From Terricaulis sp. (GTDB taxonomy: Bacteria > Pseudomonadota > Alphaproteobacteria > Caulobacterales > Aquidulcibacteraceae), in the NCBI GenBank assembly GCA_024707365.1, contig JANPZV010000005.1, positions 1,178,001 through 1,242,000 on the forward strand: DNA of 64,000 bases. The letters are read 5' to 3'. The position numbers and the translations under genes are program-made. Below, one piece after another: positions 38,715-48,985 of the stretch (position 1 is the stretch's first letter; every line of letters begins with the position of its first letter). The notes beneath the pieces are model-generated. The model searched no databases and was not told where the DNA came from. It was given only the letters and a program-made list of their open reading frames with translations.

Positions 38715-39463
38715 ATGGGAAAGTCTGCGACGGTTCTGCGTCCGCATAAACCCCGCGCCAATGGCATGCCGCGGTATCTGCAACTTTCGACCCTGTTCCG
38801 CCGGCAGATTGTCTCGGGGCAGTGGCAAAATGGGCAGCAGATTCCGACGGTCGAGGAGCTTTCGGCCGAGTTTGGCGTTGCGCGCGCCACGGTGCGCCAG
38901 GCGCTGGAATCTTGGAATCCGAGGCGCTGATTGAGCGCCACCGCGCCAAGGGCACGTTCGTTATCTACCGGCCGCAGGAGATGCTGTGGTGTGAGGTCGA
39001 AACTGATTGGTCCGGGCTTTTGCGGCCGCGCGAAGGGGCGATCATCGAGGTTTTGGCCGAAGAGCAAGGCCAGCAACCGCCCGCTATTTTTCACGCCATA
39101 GGCGAGCGGGCGCGCTCTTATCGCATGTTCAAACGCCGCCATTCGCGTGAAGGCGAGCCGTTCTTGCTGGCGCACGTGTATTTTGAAGAGGGTCTTGCCA
39201 AGCGTATCGCGCGCAAGGATTTGGAGACCAAGACGGCCTTGAGTCTGCTCGCGTCGCTCCGCGGGGTGAAAGCCGCCGATGTCCGCCAGACGCTGACAAT
39301 CGGCACCGCCGACATGATCACCGCCGAAGCGTTGCGCCTGCCGCTCAACACGCCTGTCGCGTACGTCCAGCGTGTGGCGGCGGACGAGGCCGGGCGGCTG
39401 ATATTCGTGACGGATGGGGTCTATCGCGGCGATGTCGTGCGGCTTGATTTCAAGCTCAAATAA
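38715..39463 (+). CDS. GntR/HutC-family regulator with UTRA domain (frameshifted)
   Basis: About 249 residues. The N-terminal winged helix reads YLQLSTLFRRQIVSGQWQNG then TVEELSAEFGVARATVRQAL, and the C-terminal UTRA ligand domain contains AYVQRVAADEAGRLIFVTDG. One missing T near 38915 breaks the frame between domains; corrected it reads QALESLESEALIERHRAKGTFV, the normal hinge. ATG 38715 follows AAGGGG. Such regulators respond to small metabolites and bind palindromes near their own gene; TAGAT-N5-ATCTA upstream and GCTTATAAGC downstream are candidates. Likely targets are the CoA-transferase and the CMD3-crotonase pair. Confidence 0.87.
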
Positions 39464-39519
39464 ATCCGCCCATCCGGCGCCGCTTAAGGCGCCCTGGCTC
39501 GACATAGAATAGAAGATTA

Positions 39520-39529
39520 GCTTATAAGC
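39520..39529. promoter_or_regulatory. Palindrome GCTTATAAGC before CMD3
   Basis: Perfect ten-base palindrome in an AT-rich spot 58 bases before the CMD3 start; could be an operator or part of a promoter. Confidence 0.3.
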
Positions 39530-39587
39530 CTTTTGGGCGTTTCGCCCCGGCCGTGATGGCGGCCGCCAGATTGCAGCTGGAGAAGGC

Positions 39588-40151
39588 ATGCCGCGAATTC
39601 CCTTTCCTCAGCCCGAGACGATGGGCCCCGAGCAGCGCCGTGTGTACGACGCGATCGTCAGCGGCCCGCGCGGGGGAATTGTCGGCCCGTTATTGGCGGC
39701 TCTGCATCGCCCGGAGCTGGCGGATCGCTGGCAGCAATTGGGAGAATTGCTGCGATACCGCACAAGCTTGCCGACGCGGCTGAGTGAACTCGCCATCCTG
39801 GTGACGGCGCGGCGTTGGAATAGCATTCTTGAGTGGCATATCCACGAGGGAGTCGCGGTGAAGGCGGATCTCTCGCGCGATGTCATCGAAGCGATCCGGC
39901 GCAACCAGACGCCGGATTTCAGTGGCGATGAAGAGGGGCGCGAAATCTACGCCTTCGCCTCGGAGCTGCAATACCAAACCCAAGTTTCAGACGAGGCTTA
40001 CCAGGCGGTGCTTGCGCGCTGGGAGATCGTCGGCGTGGTCGAGCTCGCGGCGCTGATTGGCTATTACACCATGGTGGCGATGACGCTGAACGCACACGTT
40101 TATGATCTGCCTGAAGGTGCGGCGCATCCATTTCCGGAGTTGATGGCATGA
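39588..40151 (+). CDS. CMD/AhpD-like fold protein 3
   Basis: A 187-residue protein of the carboxymuconolactone-decarboxylase superfamily but of a different branch from CMD1 and CMD2. It has GIVGPLLAALHRPELADRW, LSELAILVTARRWNSILEWH and YQAVLARWEIVGVVELAALIGYY; the AhpD CxxC is missing, so it is not an obvious peroxidase. ATG 39588 has GGAGAAGG upstream. Its stop overlaps the start of the crotonase gene (ATGA), which makes a tight two-gene unit. Many lignin and steroid catabolic loci hold this branch near acyl-CoA enzymes, without a proven reaction. Confidence 0.8.
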   Translation: MPRIPFPQPETMGPEQRRVYDAIVSGPRGGIVGPLLAALHRPELADRWQQLGELLRYRTSLPTRLSELAILVTARRWNSILEWHIHEGVAVKADLSRDVIEAIRRNQTPDFSGDEEGREIYAFASELQYQTQVSDEAYQAVLARWEIVGVVELAALIGYYTMVAMTLNAHVYDLPEGAAHPFPELMA

Positions 40152-40917
40152 GTGTTGAAGGTTTGGAGATCGTGCGCTCGGGTGCGATCGTGACGATTGC
40201 GATCGATCGTGCGCCGGTGAATGCGATTACGTTGGCGATCTACGAAGCGATCGCTGAGACGTTTGAAGTCCTGGGTAAGGATGATGGCGCCAATTGCGCA
40301 ATCTTTACCGGGCGCGGCGATCGCGCGTTCTGCGCGGGGCTCGATCTCAACGAGTTTCTCGCCGCCAGGGTTGAGGACGATGCGCATCGCGCCAAGATCG
40401 TGCGCCGCACGTTCGAGGCGGTGCGCAATTGCGCCATTCCGGTGATCGCGGCGGTCAACGGGCCTGCGCTTGGCGCTGGTTGCGTGCTTACATCCGTGTG
40501 CGATGTGCGCATTGCTTCGGAAAAGGCCAAATTTGGCTTGCCGGAAATCAATGTGGGCCGCTGCGGCGGCACGGCACATCTGGGGCGGCTCATTCCCCAA
40601 GGGGCGTTGCGCAAGATGTTTTTCACTGGCGCGCCAATCTCTGCGGAGGAAGCCTTCCGCATTGGTCTTGCCGATGAGGTGGTGGCGCCAGAGCGCTTGA
40701 TGCCGCGCGCCGAAGAATTGGCGGCGGTGATCGCCGCCAAGGCGCCGCTCGGGCTTCGGCTTGGCAAGGAGGCGCTGAATGGCGCCGAATTTTGCCGGTC
40801 GCGGAAGGGTATGCGCTCGAGCAATCGTTCAGCACGAAGCTTATGGCCACCGAGGATGCGCGCGAGGCGACGCGCGCCGTGCTGGAGAAGCGTGCGCCGC
40901 GCTTTGTCGGGCGCTAG
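40148..40917 (+). CDS. Enoyl-CoA hydratase/isomerase (crotonase), frameshifted
   Basis: About 257 residues, crotonase fold. AFCAGLDLNEFL, NGPALGAGCVLTSVCD and KFGLPEINVGRCGGT form the oxyanion and active-site strands; the glutamate of GLPEINVG is the usual acid/base residue. The frame shifts near 40792 in a TTTT run; the corrected C terminus reads YALEQSFSTKLMATEDAREA and ends at 40917. Distinct from ferB at 59440, which carries the FerB signature. With the CoA-transferase and CMD3 it may handle CoA thioesters of a side chain. Confidence 0.85.
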
Positions 40918-40918
40918 T

Positions 40919-41403
40919 TTAGCGCGGCTTTTTGGGCGGCGGCGGCGCCTCGGCGATACGCATAAACGCCGCCTTTTGCTGGGCGGTGTCGAGCACGTGA
41001 TCGAGGCCCATCTCGCGCGCAAGCCGAAGGCGATCGCGCGCGCGTTCCAGCAATTCTTTATCAAATACATCGCCCCGCCGCTTGAGAGCCTTGCGCACAT
41101 AATGCGGCAATTCCTCAAGCGCCTTGGCGGTGCGCGCGCAATGATAGCGCCGGCAGATCGCCGGCCGCTTGTCGTGGATCGAGCAGCCGGTGGCGGCCAA
41201 GTACATGCAATGCCCCGTCTGCGGGTCGCGCTTCAGTGCGGCGGAGACGCGGCCTGGATAAAGCGCGCGCTTGCAATGGGCTCCCATTCGTAGAGACTGA
41301 GATCGTCTCCATCTTCAGGGCGCAGGATAACTTGATCATTCTTGCAGCACTGGATGCACCCATCGCACGGGATGGCGTTTTGATCGAGCGGGGGCGTGGG
41401 CAT
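40919..41403 (-). CDS. YkgJ-family Cys-cluster protein (frameshifted)
   Basis: A metal-chelating protein of about 160 residues with the YkgJ cysteine pattern: CDGCIQCCKND at the start, GHCMYL, GCSIHDKRPAICRRYHC in the middle. Such proteins bind zinc or an iron-sulfur cluster; function is not settled. The frame breaks near 41270-41285 between the two Cys blocks. The start at 41403 (MPTPPLDQN) is likely; an in-frame TTG further up is possible. It is convergent with the crotonase gene, one base between, and divergent from the lipoprotein propeller gene. Likely a housekeeping gene in a catabolic locus. Confidence 0.75.
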
Positions 41404-41459
41404 CGGATCCGTCCCAAGGCCTTTAATCCAAGATTTCAATGCTAGGTGTGGCTTCGGCA

Positions 41460-42399
41460 ATGAGCAAGCATTCTAATTTTTTTCGGCGCGTGCATTTTTG
41501 CGTGCGCGGCTTTTGTTGAGCGGATGCGCTGCATCGCAACCCGAACCACAAGTAACGGTGATCGCCATCCCAGGCGTTGGCGTATTCCCTGAGAGCCTCA
41601 CCTCAACATCTGCGGGTGACATCATCATCGGCAGCGCCGGCAGCGGCGCGATTTACCGGGCGGCTCCGGGGATGCCGCCGCGCGGGTTTGGATCGCGCCT
41701 CAAAGTAGTGGGCTTGTCTCGGTTTTAGGCGTGTTCGCTGATGAGGCGGGCGGGCGATTGTTTGTTTGTTCGCGGCCCGGGCGCGGCGCGTCCGGCCCCG
41801 AAGCGGACGCCGCCTCCGCCTTGCGCGTTTTCGATTTGGCAAGCGGCGCCGCGATGGCGCGCTATGCCATGCCGGGCGGGGCCGGGGATGTTTGCAACGA
41901 TATCGCGGTGCGCGATGGCTTCGCTTTTGTGGCGGAAACTCGCACGGGGCGCATCTACAGGCTTTCTCCTGGCGCGCAGGCGCTGGAGCTCTGGGCTGAA
42001 GATGCGCGCTTTGCCGGCGCGGATGGGCTTGCCTTCGATCAGGATGGCGGGCTCGTTTTCAATACGGTCACGACCAATCGGCTTTTCAAAGTCGTCTTTG
42101 GCGCAGACGGCAGTGCGGCCGCGATTACCGAACTCGCGCCCACGAGGCCGCTGTCGCGTCCTGACGGCCTGCGCGCGCTTGAGGGCGGTGTGTTTATCAT
42201 GGCGGAAGCGGGAAGCGGCGTGACGCGCTTTACGATCGACGGCGATGTGGCGCGCATCGAGCCGCTCGGCGGCGTGCCCGGAACAACAGCCGTTACGTTC
42301 GCGCGCGGCCGCATCTGGGCCGTCGACGCCAAGTTGGCGCATCGCAGCGATGATGCGTATCCGGGGCCATTTGAGGTTTATTCGCTGCCGTTGGAGTGA
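41460..42399 (+). CDS. SMP-30-like beta-propeller lipoprotein (two frameshifts)
   Basis: About 312 residues. A signal segment LLLSGC gives a lipobox and the mature protein shows propeller repeats: [35 protein letters not shown] and [15 protein letters not shown]. It is a gluconolactonase/strictosidine-synthase-like propeller placed outside the cytoplasm. Base errors are likely near 41503 (TTTTT run, joining [13 protein letters not shown] to [10 protein letters not shown]) and near 41690. ATG 41460 is the first start. It could be a periplasmic lactonase acting before uptake; it pairs conceptually with the cytoplasmic SMP-30 at 16194. Confidence 0.65.
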
Positions 42400-42403
42400 G
42401 ACT

Positions 42404-43989
42404 TCACGCAGCCATGACAGCGATATCGACAAGCATGGGCGCCTCATGCGCAAACGCGCTTTAAGCGCCGGCTCGATCTCGGCGGCATCGGTGACGCGCA
42501 CGGCCGAGCAGCCATGACCTCGCGCCAGCGCGACAAAATCGAGCCCAGGAAGATCGACGCCAACAGGGCTGACATTCATCCGCACGCCAAAGCGCTTAAG
42601 CGCCAAATAGCTGCTGTTATTGACGACGATGAAGGTGATCGGCAGCCGCAGCTGCGCCGCCGACCAGAGCGCCTGGATCGCATACATCATGGAGCCATCG
42701 CCAATCACAGCGATAATCTTTCGCCGTGGCTCGGCTAACGCGACGCCGATAGCGGCTGGCAATGCAAAGCCGAGGCCGCCGCTGCCGGTGGCGAGAAAGC
42801 CGCCGCTTTCCTCAATCGGCACGCGCGCGCGAAATGGCAGGCGGCTCGATGGCGCCTCTTCAACGATGATGCTGTTGCGCGGGCGTGTGCGGGCGAGCGC
42901 ATCGAACAAAAATTCCACGCTTGCCGGTTCGCTAATGGCGGCTGGCGGCGCTTCTGGCCGTGTGCGCGCCGCTGGCGGCGGGCGTTTAGGCGGGCCCGCG
43001 GTCAACGCGGTGAGTGTCGCGGCGACATTGGCGATGATGGCGGAGCCTTCAGGCGTCCAGGCGGCTTGAGAACCGTCACTGGTGATTTGCAGCAAGCGCG
43101 CGCCGGGCGGAAGGAAGGGGCCATCTGCTTCGACATGATAGGTGAAAGCGGGCGCGCCGATCACGAGCACGAGATCATGGCCAGATAGTCGCGCGCAGAT
43201 TTCTTTTCTGTTGGCGGGCAGGAAGCCGGCGAACAAGGCGTGCGTCTCTGGGAATGCGCAGCGCGCTGCGTTTGGGCTTGTCCATACCGGCGCGCCAAGT
43301 TGCTCTGCGAATGGCGCCAGCAGCGAAAACGCGCCCGATCGGTCAACTTCCGCGCCGGCGACAATAACAGGCGCCTTGGCTTCGTTGATAAGCGCGCGGG
43401 CGTGTGCGAGCGCCTCGGGCGCGGGCAGGGCTTTTGAGATGAGAGTGCGAGGCGCGATCGGCTCGCACGGCACGTCCCAATCATCCACCGGGACCGAGAC
43501 GAACGTGGGACCGCGCGGCTCCTGCATGGCGATGTGATAGGCGCGCGCGATCGCGGCCGGGGTATCTTCGGCGCGCGCGGTTTCGATGCTCCACTTTACA
43601 TGCGGATGCGGAAATTCCGCCGCCGCCTTGGCGGAGAGGAAGGGCTCGGTGGCGAGAAGCGAGCGCGCCTGCTGCCCCGCGGTGATGACCAGCGGGGTAT
43701 TGTTGCAGGCTGCTGTGTAGATGCTGCCAAGCGCGTGCCCGACGCCGGCGGCGGCGTGCAGATTGACGAAGGCGGCGTTTCCGGTGGCCTGCGCATAGCC
43801 ATCGGCCATGCCGACAACGACTGATTCCTGAAGCCCGAGGATGTAGCGAAAGTCTTCCGGCCAATCACGGAAGAGCGGCATCTCCGTCGAGCCTGGATTG
43901 CCGAACACCGTTGTCATGCCATAGGCGCGCATGAGGCCTGTCACGGCTTCGCGCACGGTGACTTTTGCCGAAGGGCCTGGCGCGTTCAA
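42404..43989 (-). CDS. mdlC: ThDP-dependent decarboxylase, benzoylformate decarboxylase-like (frameshift near C terminus)
   Basis: About 529 residues. The sequence tracks benzoylformate decarboxylase closely: FGNPGSTEMPLFRDWPEDF (active-site Ser), LQESVVVGMADGYAQ (catalytic Glu), NLHAAAGVGHA (first His) and PAFTYHVEADG (second His), and the ThDP motif GDGSMMYAIQALWSA ending in IVVNN. The frame shifts near 42458; corrected it ends AHEAPMLVDIAVMAA. It starts with TTG two bases after the VanA-like stop, so both are co-transcribed. Expected reaction: aryl glyoxylate to aryl aldehyde plus CO2. Its coupling to an O-demethylase suggests a methoxylated benzoylformate as substrate. Confidence 0.85.
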
Positions 43990-43991
43990 GG

Positions 43992-45015
43992 CTATGAGCC
44001 TGCGTTTTCTTGCGCTTTTTGCATGCGCTCAAGCACGCGGCGCGCGTGGGCGCCGCCGGCGTCGATACTGAATGCGCGCAGTTTGCGATCTGGGAAATCA
44101 TCAATCGATCTTTGCTGGGCTTCGAGGATTTCGACGTCCTCTTGAAACACCGCGCCCTGGCCGCGCACGCGCTCTGCGATGTCGTCAGGGTTGGTGTCTT
44201 TTTCGCGCCGCGCCCCAAAAGTACCAGCAGCTGCGTTCGGTTTCGGGCGTTATGAGGTTGATTACAAAGCTGCGCCGCCATTTGGCGTGATCAGCGAGCG
44301 TTTGTTTCTCTTCCACGGGCGCAACGCCGATATCGATGACGATGGCCGATGGGGCGAGAAATTGGCATACCTGCCAACGATCCACATTGCCGACATCCTT
44401 CGGGAGCCTTGCTTTGTAAAGCGGAGCCGGCGGAATGTCGGGCATCCAGCGTGAGCAGATGACCGATTGGCCTTCTGTGCGGGTTTCGATGGGAAAATCG
44501 TGAATCTCCGCTTGGCCAATGGATGATGAGTGCACGTATGTTTCGTGGGTCAGATCCATGAGATTATCGATGAGCAGGCGATAATCGCATTTAACGTGAT
44601 AGACCCCGCCATCGGCGCGCCAGCCTTCGGCTGTGTTCATGCTCATATCTGGAAGCAAAGCCGCGTCTGCTTTTTCTGCGTCGCCGATCCAAATCCAAAC
44701 AAAGCGGTGTTGCTCGATGGCGGGATAGGCCTTGCCGCAGATATGCGGCCTTGGCGGATCTCCGCCGGGCATCTCGACGGTTTCGCCGCGCTCATTCATG
44801 AGCAGGCCGTGATAGCCGCAGCGGATATTATCGCCTTCGACCTTGCCGGCGGACATAGGAAGCAAGCGGTGCGGGCAGGCGTCCTCCAAGGCGACGAGGC
44901 CGCCGTCCAGCTTGCGGTAGACCACAATCGGTTCATTGCAGATGCGCCGGCCAAGCGGCGTGCGCCCGACCTCATAATCCCAACCAAACGGATACCATTG
45001 ATTGCGCGGGAACAT
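43992..45015 (-). CDS. vanA: VanA-like Rieske O-demethylase oxygenase subunit (frameshift near C terminus)
   Basis: About 340 residues with the VanA layout: Rieske [2Fe-2S] ligands in CPHRLLPM and CGYHGL, the mononuclear iron site in DNLMDLTHETYVHSSSIGQ, and the VanA-typical ends FPRNQWYPFGW and WYFWGAARK. One extra A in a run of five A near 44205 truncates it; corrected, it continues DTNPDDIAERVRGQG and ends at 43992. VanA demethylates vanillate with a VanB reductase, but no VanB gene is in the window, so electrons must come from elsewhere. ATG 45015 has AAGGAG upstream. Followed directly by the benzoylformate-decarboxylase-like gene. Confidence 0.9.
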
Positions 45016-45194
45016 CGGCGCTCCTTTTTCGCGCCCGCCCCTTATGGCGACTTAGCGCGTCCCTTTAGTTCAGGATTCTAGCCTATACGCCCTCCGCAAG
45101 CCTGGTCAATTCAAACGCGCCGCCGCCTCAATCCCGCTTTTCGTGGCGGCTGCCGGCCCGCTGGCGGTGACACAAAGGTATAAAGCGCAAATGA

Positions 45195-45214
45195 TTGACC
45201 TAATATGGTTTGAC
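45195..45214. promoter_or_regulatory. TTGAC direct repeat in the vanA/PQQ divergent region
   Basis: Two TTGAC units 15 bases apart in the 276-base region between the VanA-like and PQQ dehydrogenase genes. Could be tandem activator sites or a -35 element. The rest of the gap shows nothing else I can name. Confidence 0.25.
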
Positions 45215-45291
45215 GCGTTAGGGAGGGGGCGCGGCGCGCGCTTGGCGCGTGGGCGAACGATAAAACCAGAAGAATAAGCGGCGAGGCGACG

Positions 45292-47407
45292 ATGGGCGGA
45301 CGTGCTTTCGGGGTGGTTCTGGTGGCGATGGCGCTCGCCCTGTCGGGGTGCGGGCGCGAAGCTTGGCGCGGTGGCCCAGGCGCGATCGATGACCGGCGCA
45401 TGATCAACGCCGCGTCCGAGCCGGAAAATTGGCTCGTCAACGGCGGCACGCTCAATGGAGAGCATTATTCGGCGCTGGACCAGATCAACCTCGACACGAT
45501 CCAGAATCTGCGCCCGGCCTGGTCCTTCGATTTTGACACCACGCGCAACCAAGAGGCCGAGCCGATCGTGGTGGATGGCGTGATGTATGTCACGACCGCC
45601 TGGAGCAAAGTGTACGCCATCAACGCCGCAACCGGCGAGCAGATCTGGTTCTACGATCCCGAGGTGCCGGGCGAAGCCGGGCTTATGGCGTGCTGCGATG
45701 TCGTGAACCGCGGCGCTGCGGTTTATAAGGGCCGGGTTTATGTCGCCACGCTCGATGGGCGGCTCATCGCGCTCGACGCCGCCAGCGGCGCGCTGGTTTG
45801 GAGCACGATGACGGTTGAGCCCAACAGCAATTACACGATCACCGGCGCGCCGCGCGTGGTGAAGGATCTTGTGATTATCGGCAATGCGGGCGGGGATTTT
45901 GGCATTCGCGGCTATGTGAGCGCCTATCGCGCCGATACGGGCGAGCAGGCGTGGCGCTTCTATCTGGCGCCGGGCGATCCTGCGGCCGGCCCTGATAACG
46001 CCGCCTCCGATTCGGTGATGGAAACGCTGATCCGCCCCACCTGGGCGGGCGATTACTGGCGCTATGGCGGCGGCGCCAATGCTTGGAACGCGATCGTTTA
46101 CGATCCCGATCTTGATCAAATTTATGTTGGCACCGGCAATGGTTCGCCTTGGGATGCGCAATATCGCTCCAATGGCGAAGGCGACAATTTGTTCGTCTGC
46201 TCGATCGTCGCGCTCGATCCCGATACGGGCGAATATATTTGGCACTACCAGCAAAACCCTCAGGAATCCTGGGACTATAATTCGGTGATGCCGATCATCC
46301 TCGCTGATCTCCACGATCGAGGGGCGTGAGCGCAAAGTGCTGATGCAGGCGCCGAAGAATGGCTTCTTTTATGTGATTGATCGCATCGACGGGCGCGTGA
46401 TCTCGGCCGAGCCTATTACCGACGTAACATGGGCGAGCCGCATTGATCTTGAGACCGGCCGCCCGGTCGAGGCGGCGAACGCGCGCTATCGGAACGGGCC
46501 GTTTGTGGGCCGCCCCGGCACAGCCGGCGCACACAATTGGCATCCGATGGCGTTCAGCCCGCAAACCGGCTTGGTTTATCTGACCGTGCGCGAAAGCCAG
46601 ACGATTTTCAGCGCGGATCCCGATTACGCGCAGCGCCCGCGCGGCGTGTTCAACACGGGCAATCGCCGGCAAACGTCTTTTGGCGCGGTTGATTTGCTGG
46701 CGTGGGATCCGGTGCATCAAAGAGAAGCGTGGCGCGCGCCGATGGGCGGCGGCGGCGTGCTGGCCACGGCGGGCGGGCTTGTGTTTCAAGGGCGCGGACA
46801 AGTGACCGGCGAATTTGTCGCCTATCGCGCCGATACGGGTGAGCAAGTCTGGGCCCATGACACGCCGAACGGTATTCTCGCCGGCGCGGTCACGTATAGT
46901 ATCGATGGCGTGCAATATATCGCGGTGACGACAGGCGCTGGCGGCGGCGGCATGACGGGCGGAACAGACGCGCGCGAGCGCCAGCCGGGGCGCGTCATCG
47001 CCTTCCGCCTCGATGGCGATGCAACCTTGCCGCCGGAGCCTGGCCCTGCGCCGCCACCCAATCCTTCCGCTGAGCGCTGGAGCGGCGCCCAGATCGCGCG
47101 CGGAGAGCAGGTCTATGCAGAGACGTGTGCGCGTTGCCATGGCATGGCGGCGGCTTCATCCAATGTGATCCCCGATTTGCGCCGCTCGATGTCGCTCACC
47201 GACAGCGCGTTTTGGGATGCGATCGTCATGGATGGCATGCTGACGCCAAATGGCATGGTGGGCTTCCGCGAGCGGATCAGTGAAGCGGATTCCCACGCCT
47301 TGCGCGGCTATATCTCATCGCGGGCGCAAACCTTGCAGCGCGAGATCGCGCGCGGCGGCCAGGGGGCAAACCAACGCGCGAGCGCCGGAGCCATGGGCGA
47401 GCAATAG
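45292..47407 (+). CDS. PQQ-dependent alcohol dehydrogenase with C-terminal cytochrome c, lipoprotein 1 (frameshifted)
   Basis: About 705 residues, quinohaemoprotein type. A lipobox LALSGC anchors it outside. The eight-bladed propeller shows the vicinal disulfide LMACCDVVNRG over PQQ, many W-docking repeats (ADTGEQAWRF) and the catalytic Asp in ESWDYNS; a haem c site CARCHG follows near residue 612. It oxidises alcohols or aldehydes and passes electrons to the respiratory chain. The frame changes near 46312; removing one C joins ILADL to TIEGRERKVL. A second copy lies at 52.9 kb. In lignin degraders such enzymes can oxidise aryl alcohols in the periplasm, but the substrate here is open. Confidence 0.9.
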
Positions 47408-47428
47408 CAGCGCGCGCTGCGCAGAAAA

Positions 47429-47470
47429 ATAAGGGCGCGAGCGATGCGCTCGCGCCCTTATCATTTCTTG
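47429..47470. terminator. Bidirectional terminator between PQQ dehydrogenase and ligJ operon
   Basis: Perfect 15-base-pair inverted repeat ATAAGGGCGCGAGCG / CGCTCGCGCCCTTAT with a three-base loop, A-rich before and T-rich after. It serves both converging transcripts. Confidence 0.9.
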
Positions 47471-47486
47471 GCTGCATCGCCTGCGT

Positions 47487-48005
47487 TTAGGGCGCACGTG
47501 TGAAGGTCATGCGCTTGTTGCCGGTGCGGTAGCGTTGCATGCGCTTGGTCCAGGGCGTTGTGGCGGCGGCCACCCAGCGCGGCCCCTGGCAAATGTCGCG
47601 GTGGCTGAGATGGTAGAGCGCTGCGTAGCGCGGCGCGCCGTCAATCACCCGAAAGCGCCGCGCGGCGAGGACGCCTTCCAGCGCCATCAGGCGGGGCATG
47701 TGTTCGGTATTGTACCAATCGTTGAATTCTTCGTCCTGCGCTTCGCCGATCGTCATTACATTGATGAGCAGGCCTTGCGCCTCCGGCGGCGCGGCCAGAT
47801 CGCCGGGCAAAATCTGGACGCCGAACCAGGTCCAAAGGTCGTTGCTGGCAGCGATCCCCGTGCTGGCGTCGGCGCTGAGATCGCACACAAGCAGCGGGCG
47901 TTCGGCTTCACCGGAGGCACCGCCAATCCATCGCTGCACGCTGAGCGCCGGCGAAGGCGCAACGCCGCCTTCGCCGAGCGCAAACGCTAAGCGTAGCGCG
48001 CTCAC
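47487..48005 (-). CDS. EthD-like dimeric alpha/beta-barrel protein A
   Basis: A 172-residue protein whose C-terminal half holds the ferredoxin-like barrel pattern EEFNDWYNTEHMPRLMALEGV followed by RRFRVIDGAPRYAALYHL. The N-terminal half may be a second, degenerate unit. The GTG start at 48005 overlaps the ligJ stop, so it is coupled to that gene. It shares the FNDWYxxEH core with protein B at 49425 in the same operon. Family members act as small isomerases, oxygenases or heme-degrading-like proteins; no catalytic residue can be fixed. It ends beside the strong terminator at 47429. Confidence 0.75.
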   Translation of the reverse strand: MSALRLAFALGEGGVAPSPALSVQRWIGGASGEAERPLLVCDLSADASTGIAASNDLWTWFGVQILPGDLAAPPEAQGLLINVMTIGEAQDEEFNDWYNTEHMPRLMALEGVLAARRFRVIDGAPRYAALYHLSHRDICQGPRWVAAATTPWTKRMQRYRTGNKRMTFTRAP

Positions 48006-48985
48006 TTGAATGCGCGCGTGAAGAGTTTGCGGGCGTTGCCTTCAAAAATTTTGGCGCGATCTTCGGCGCTGAGCCATTCGATCTTCTCGATGACGGGCTT
48101 TAGCACATCGAAATCATGACCCCATTCTTTGCAGAATGCCGAGCCTGTGCCCGGGCGCTCGGTGCCGAAAAGGCAATTGTCAGGCCCGACAACATCGAAC
48201 AACAGCTCAAGCCCCTCCTGAGAATAGAGGCAGGTGTCGAAATACAATTTGCGCAGCGATTCATCGAACGACTTGCCCCGGCGCGAGGCGCCGGCGCGAA
48301 AGCGGCCGATCTGATAGGGGATGGCGCCGCCGCCATGGGAGATAATGATCTTCAGCGTCGGGAAATCCTCAAACACCTTGGATGAGGTGAGCGAGATGCA
48401 AGCGATGCTGGCTTCGTTGACGAATTTCAGCGTGTAGGATTCGCGCGGATGGCAGCAGCCGGCCGAGTGCACCAGCGCCGGGACGTCAAGCTCGCAGAGT
48501 TTTTCGTAGAGCGGATACCAGAATTTGTCGCCCAGGCCGGGCGGGGGCGCGCCGTCGCCCTCGGTTGGATCCGGGTCGAGGATGCAGCCCACAAAACCAA
48601 GCTCGTTCACGCAGCGATCGAGTTCTTCCAGGCAATTGACGGGGCTGGTGTCGCGAAACTGCGGCAAGCCGGCGACGCCCTTAAGGCGATCGGGAAACAT
48701 CTCCACTTGCTTGTGGATCAGGTTGTTCACGTATCGCGCCCAGGCCAATGATACGTTCGCAGGCGCGAGCGAATGCATCTGCATGTAGGGGCGCGGTGAG
48801 ATGAACTGCACGTCGGTGCCAACCTCGTCCATCTGCTTAATCAGCCCCTCGGCGGTGCGGCGCACCACATCGTCGGGCGGGAGCTTGCCCCCGGTTGGCG
48901 GATTGTTGCGGCCTCCGGTGAGCGTGGCCATGATGCGATAACATTCATCGGTCATCACAACATGGGCGTGGGCGTCGATGATCAT
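48002..48985 (-). CDS. ligJ: 4-oxalomesaconate hydratase, amidohydrolase type
   Basis: A 327-residue enzyme matching LigJ of the protocatechuate 4,5-pathway: MIIDAHAHV at the start, FISPRPYMQMHSLAP, DRLKGVAGLPQFRD, GDKFWYPLYEKLCELDVPA, IISHGGGAIPYQIGRF and LYFDTCLYSQEGLELL, then LFGTERPGTGSAF. LigJ hydrates 4-oxalomesaconate (from LigI) to 4-carboxy-4-hydroxy-2-oxoadipate, which LigK-type aldolases split. The gene is intact, overlaps the RidA gene by ATGA and the EthD-like gene at its end. This is the clearest lower-pathway marker in the window. Metal ligands HxH and later His/Asp are kept. Confidence 0.92.
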   Translation of the reverse strand: MIIDAHAHVVMTDECYRIMATLTGGRNNPPTGGKLPPDDVVRRTAEGLIKQMDEVGTDVQFISPRPYMQMHSLAPANVSLAWARYVNNLIHKQVEMFPDRLKGVAGLPQFRDTSPVNCLEELDRCVNELGFVGCILDPDPTEGDGAPPPGLGDKFWYPLYEKLCELDVPALVHSAGCCHPRESYTLKFVNEASIACISLTSSKVFEDFPTLKIIISHGGGAIPYQIGRFRAGASRRGKSFDESLRKLYFDTCLYSQEGLELLFDVVGPDNCLFGTERPGTGSAFCKEWGHDFDVLKPVIEKIEWLSAEDRAKIFEGNARKLFTRAFK

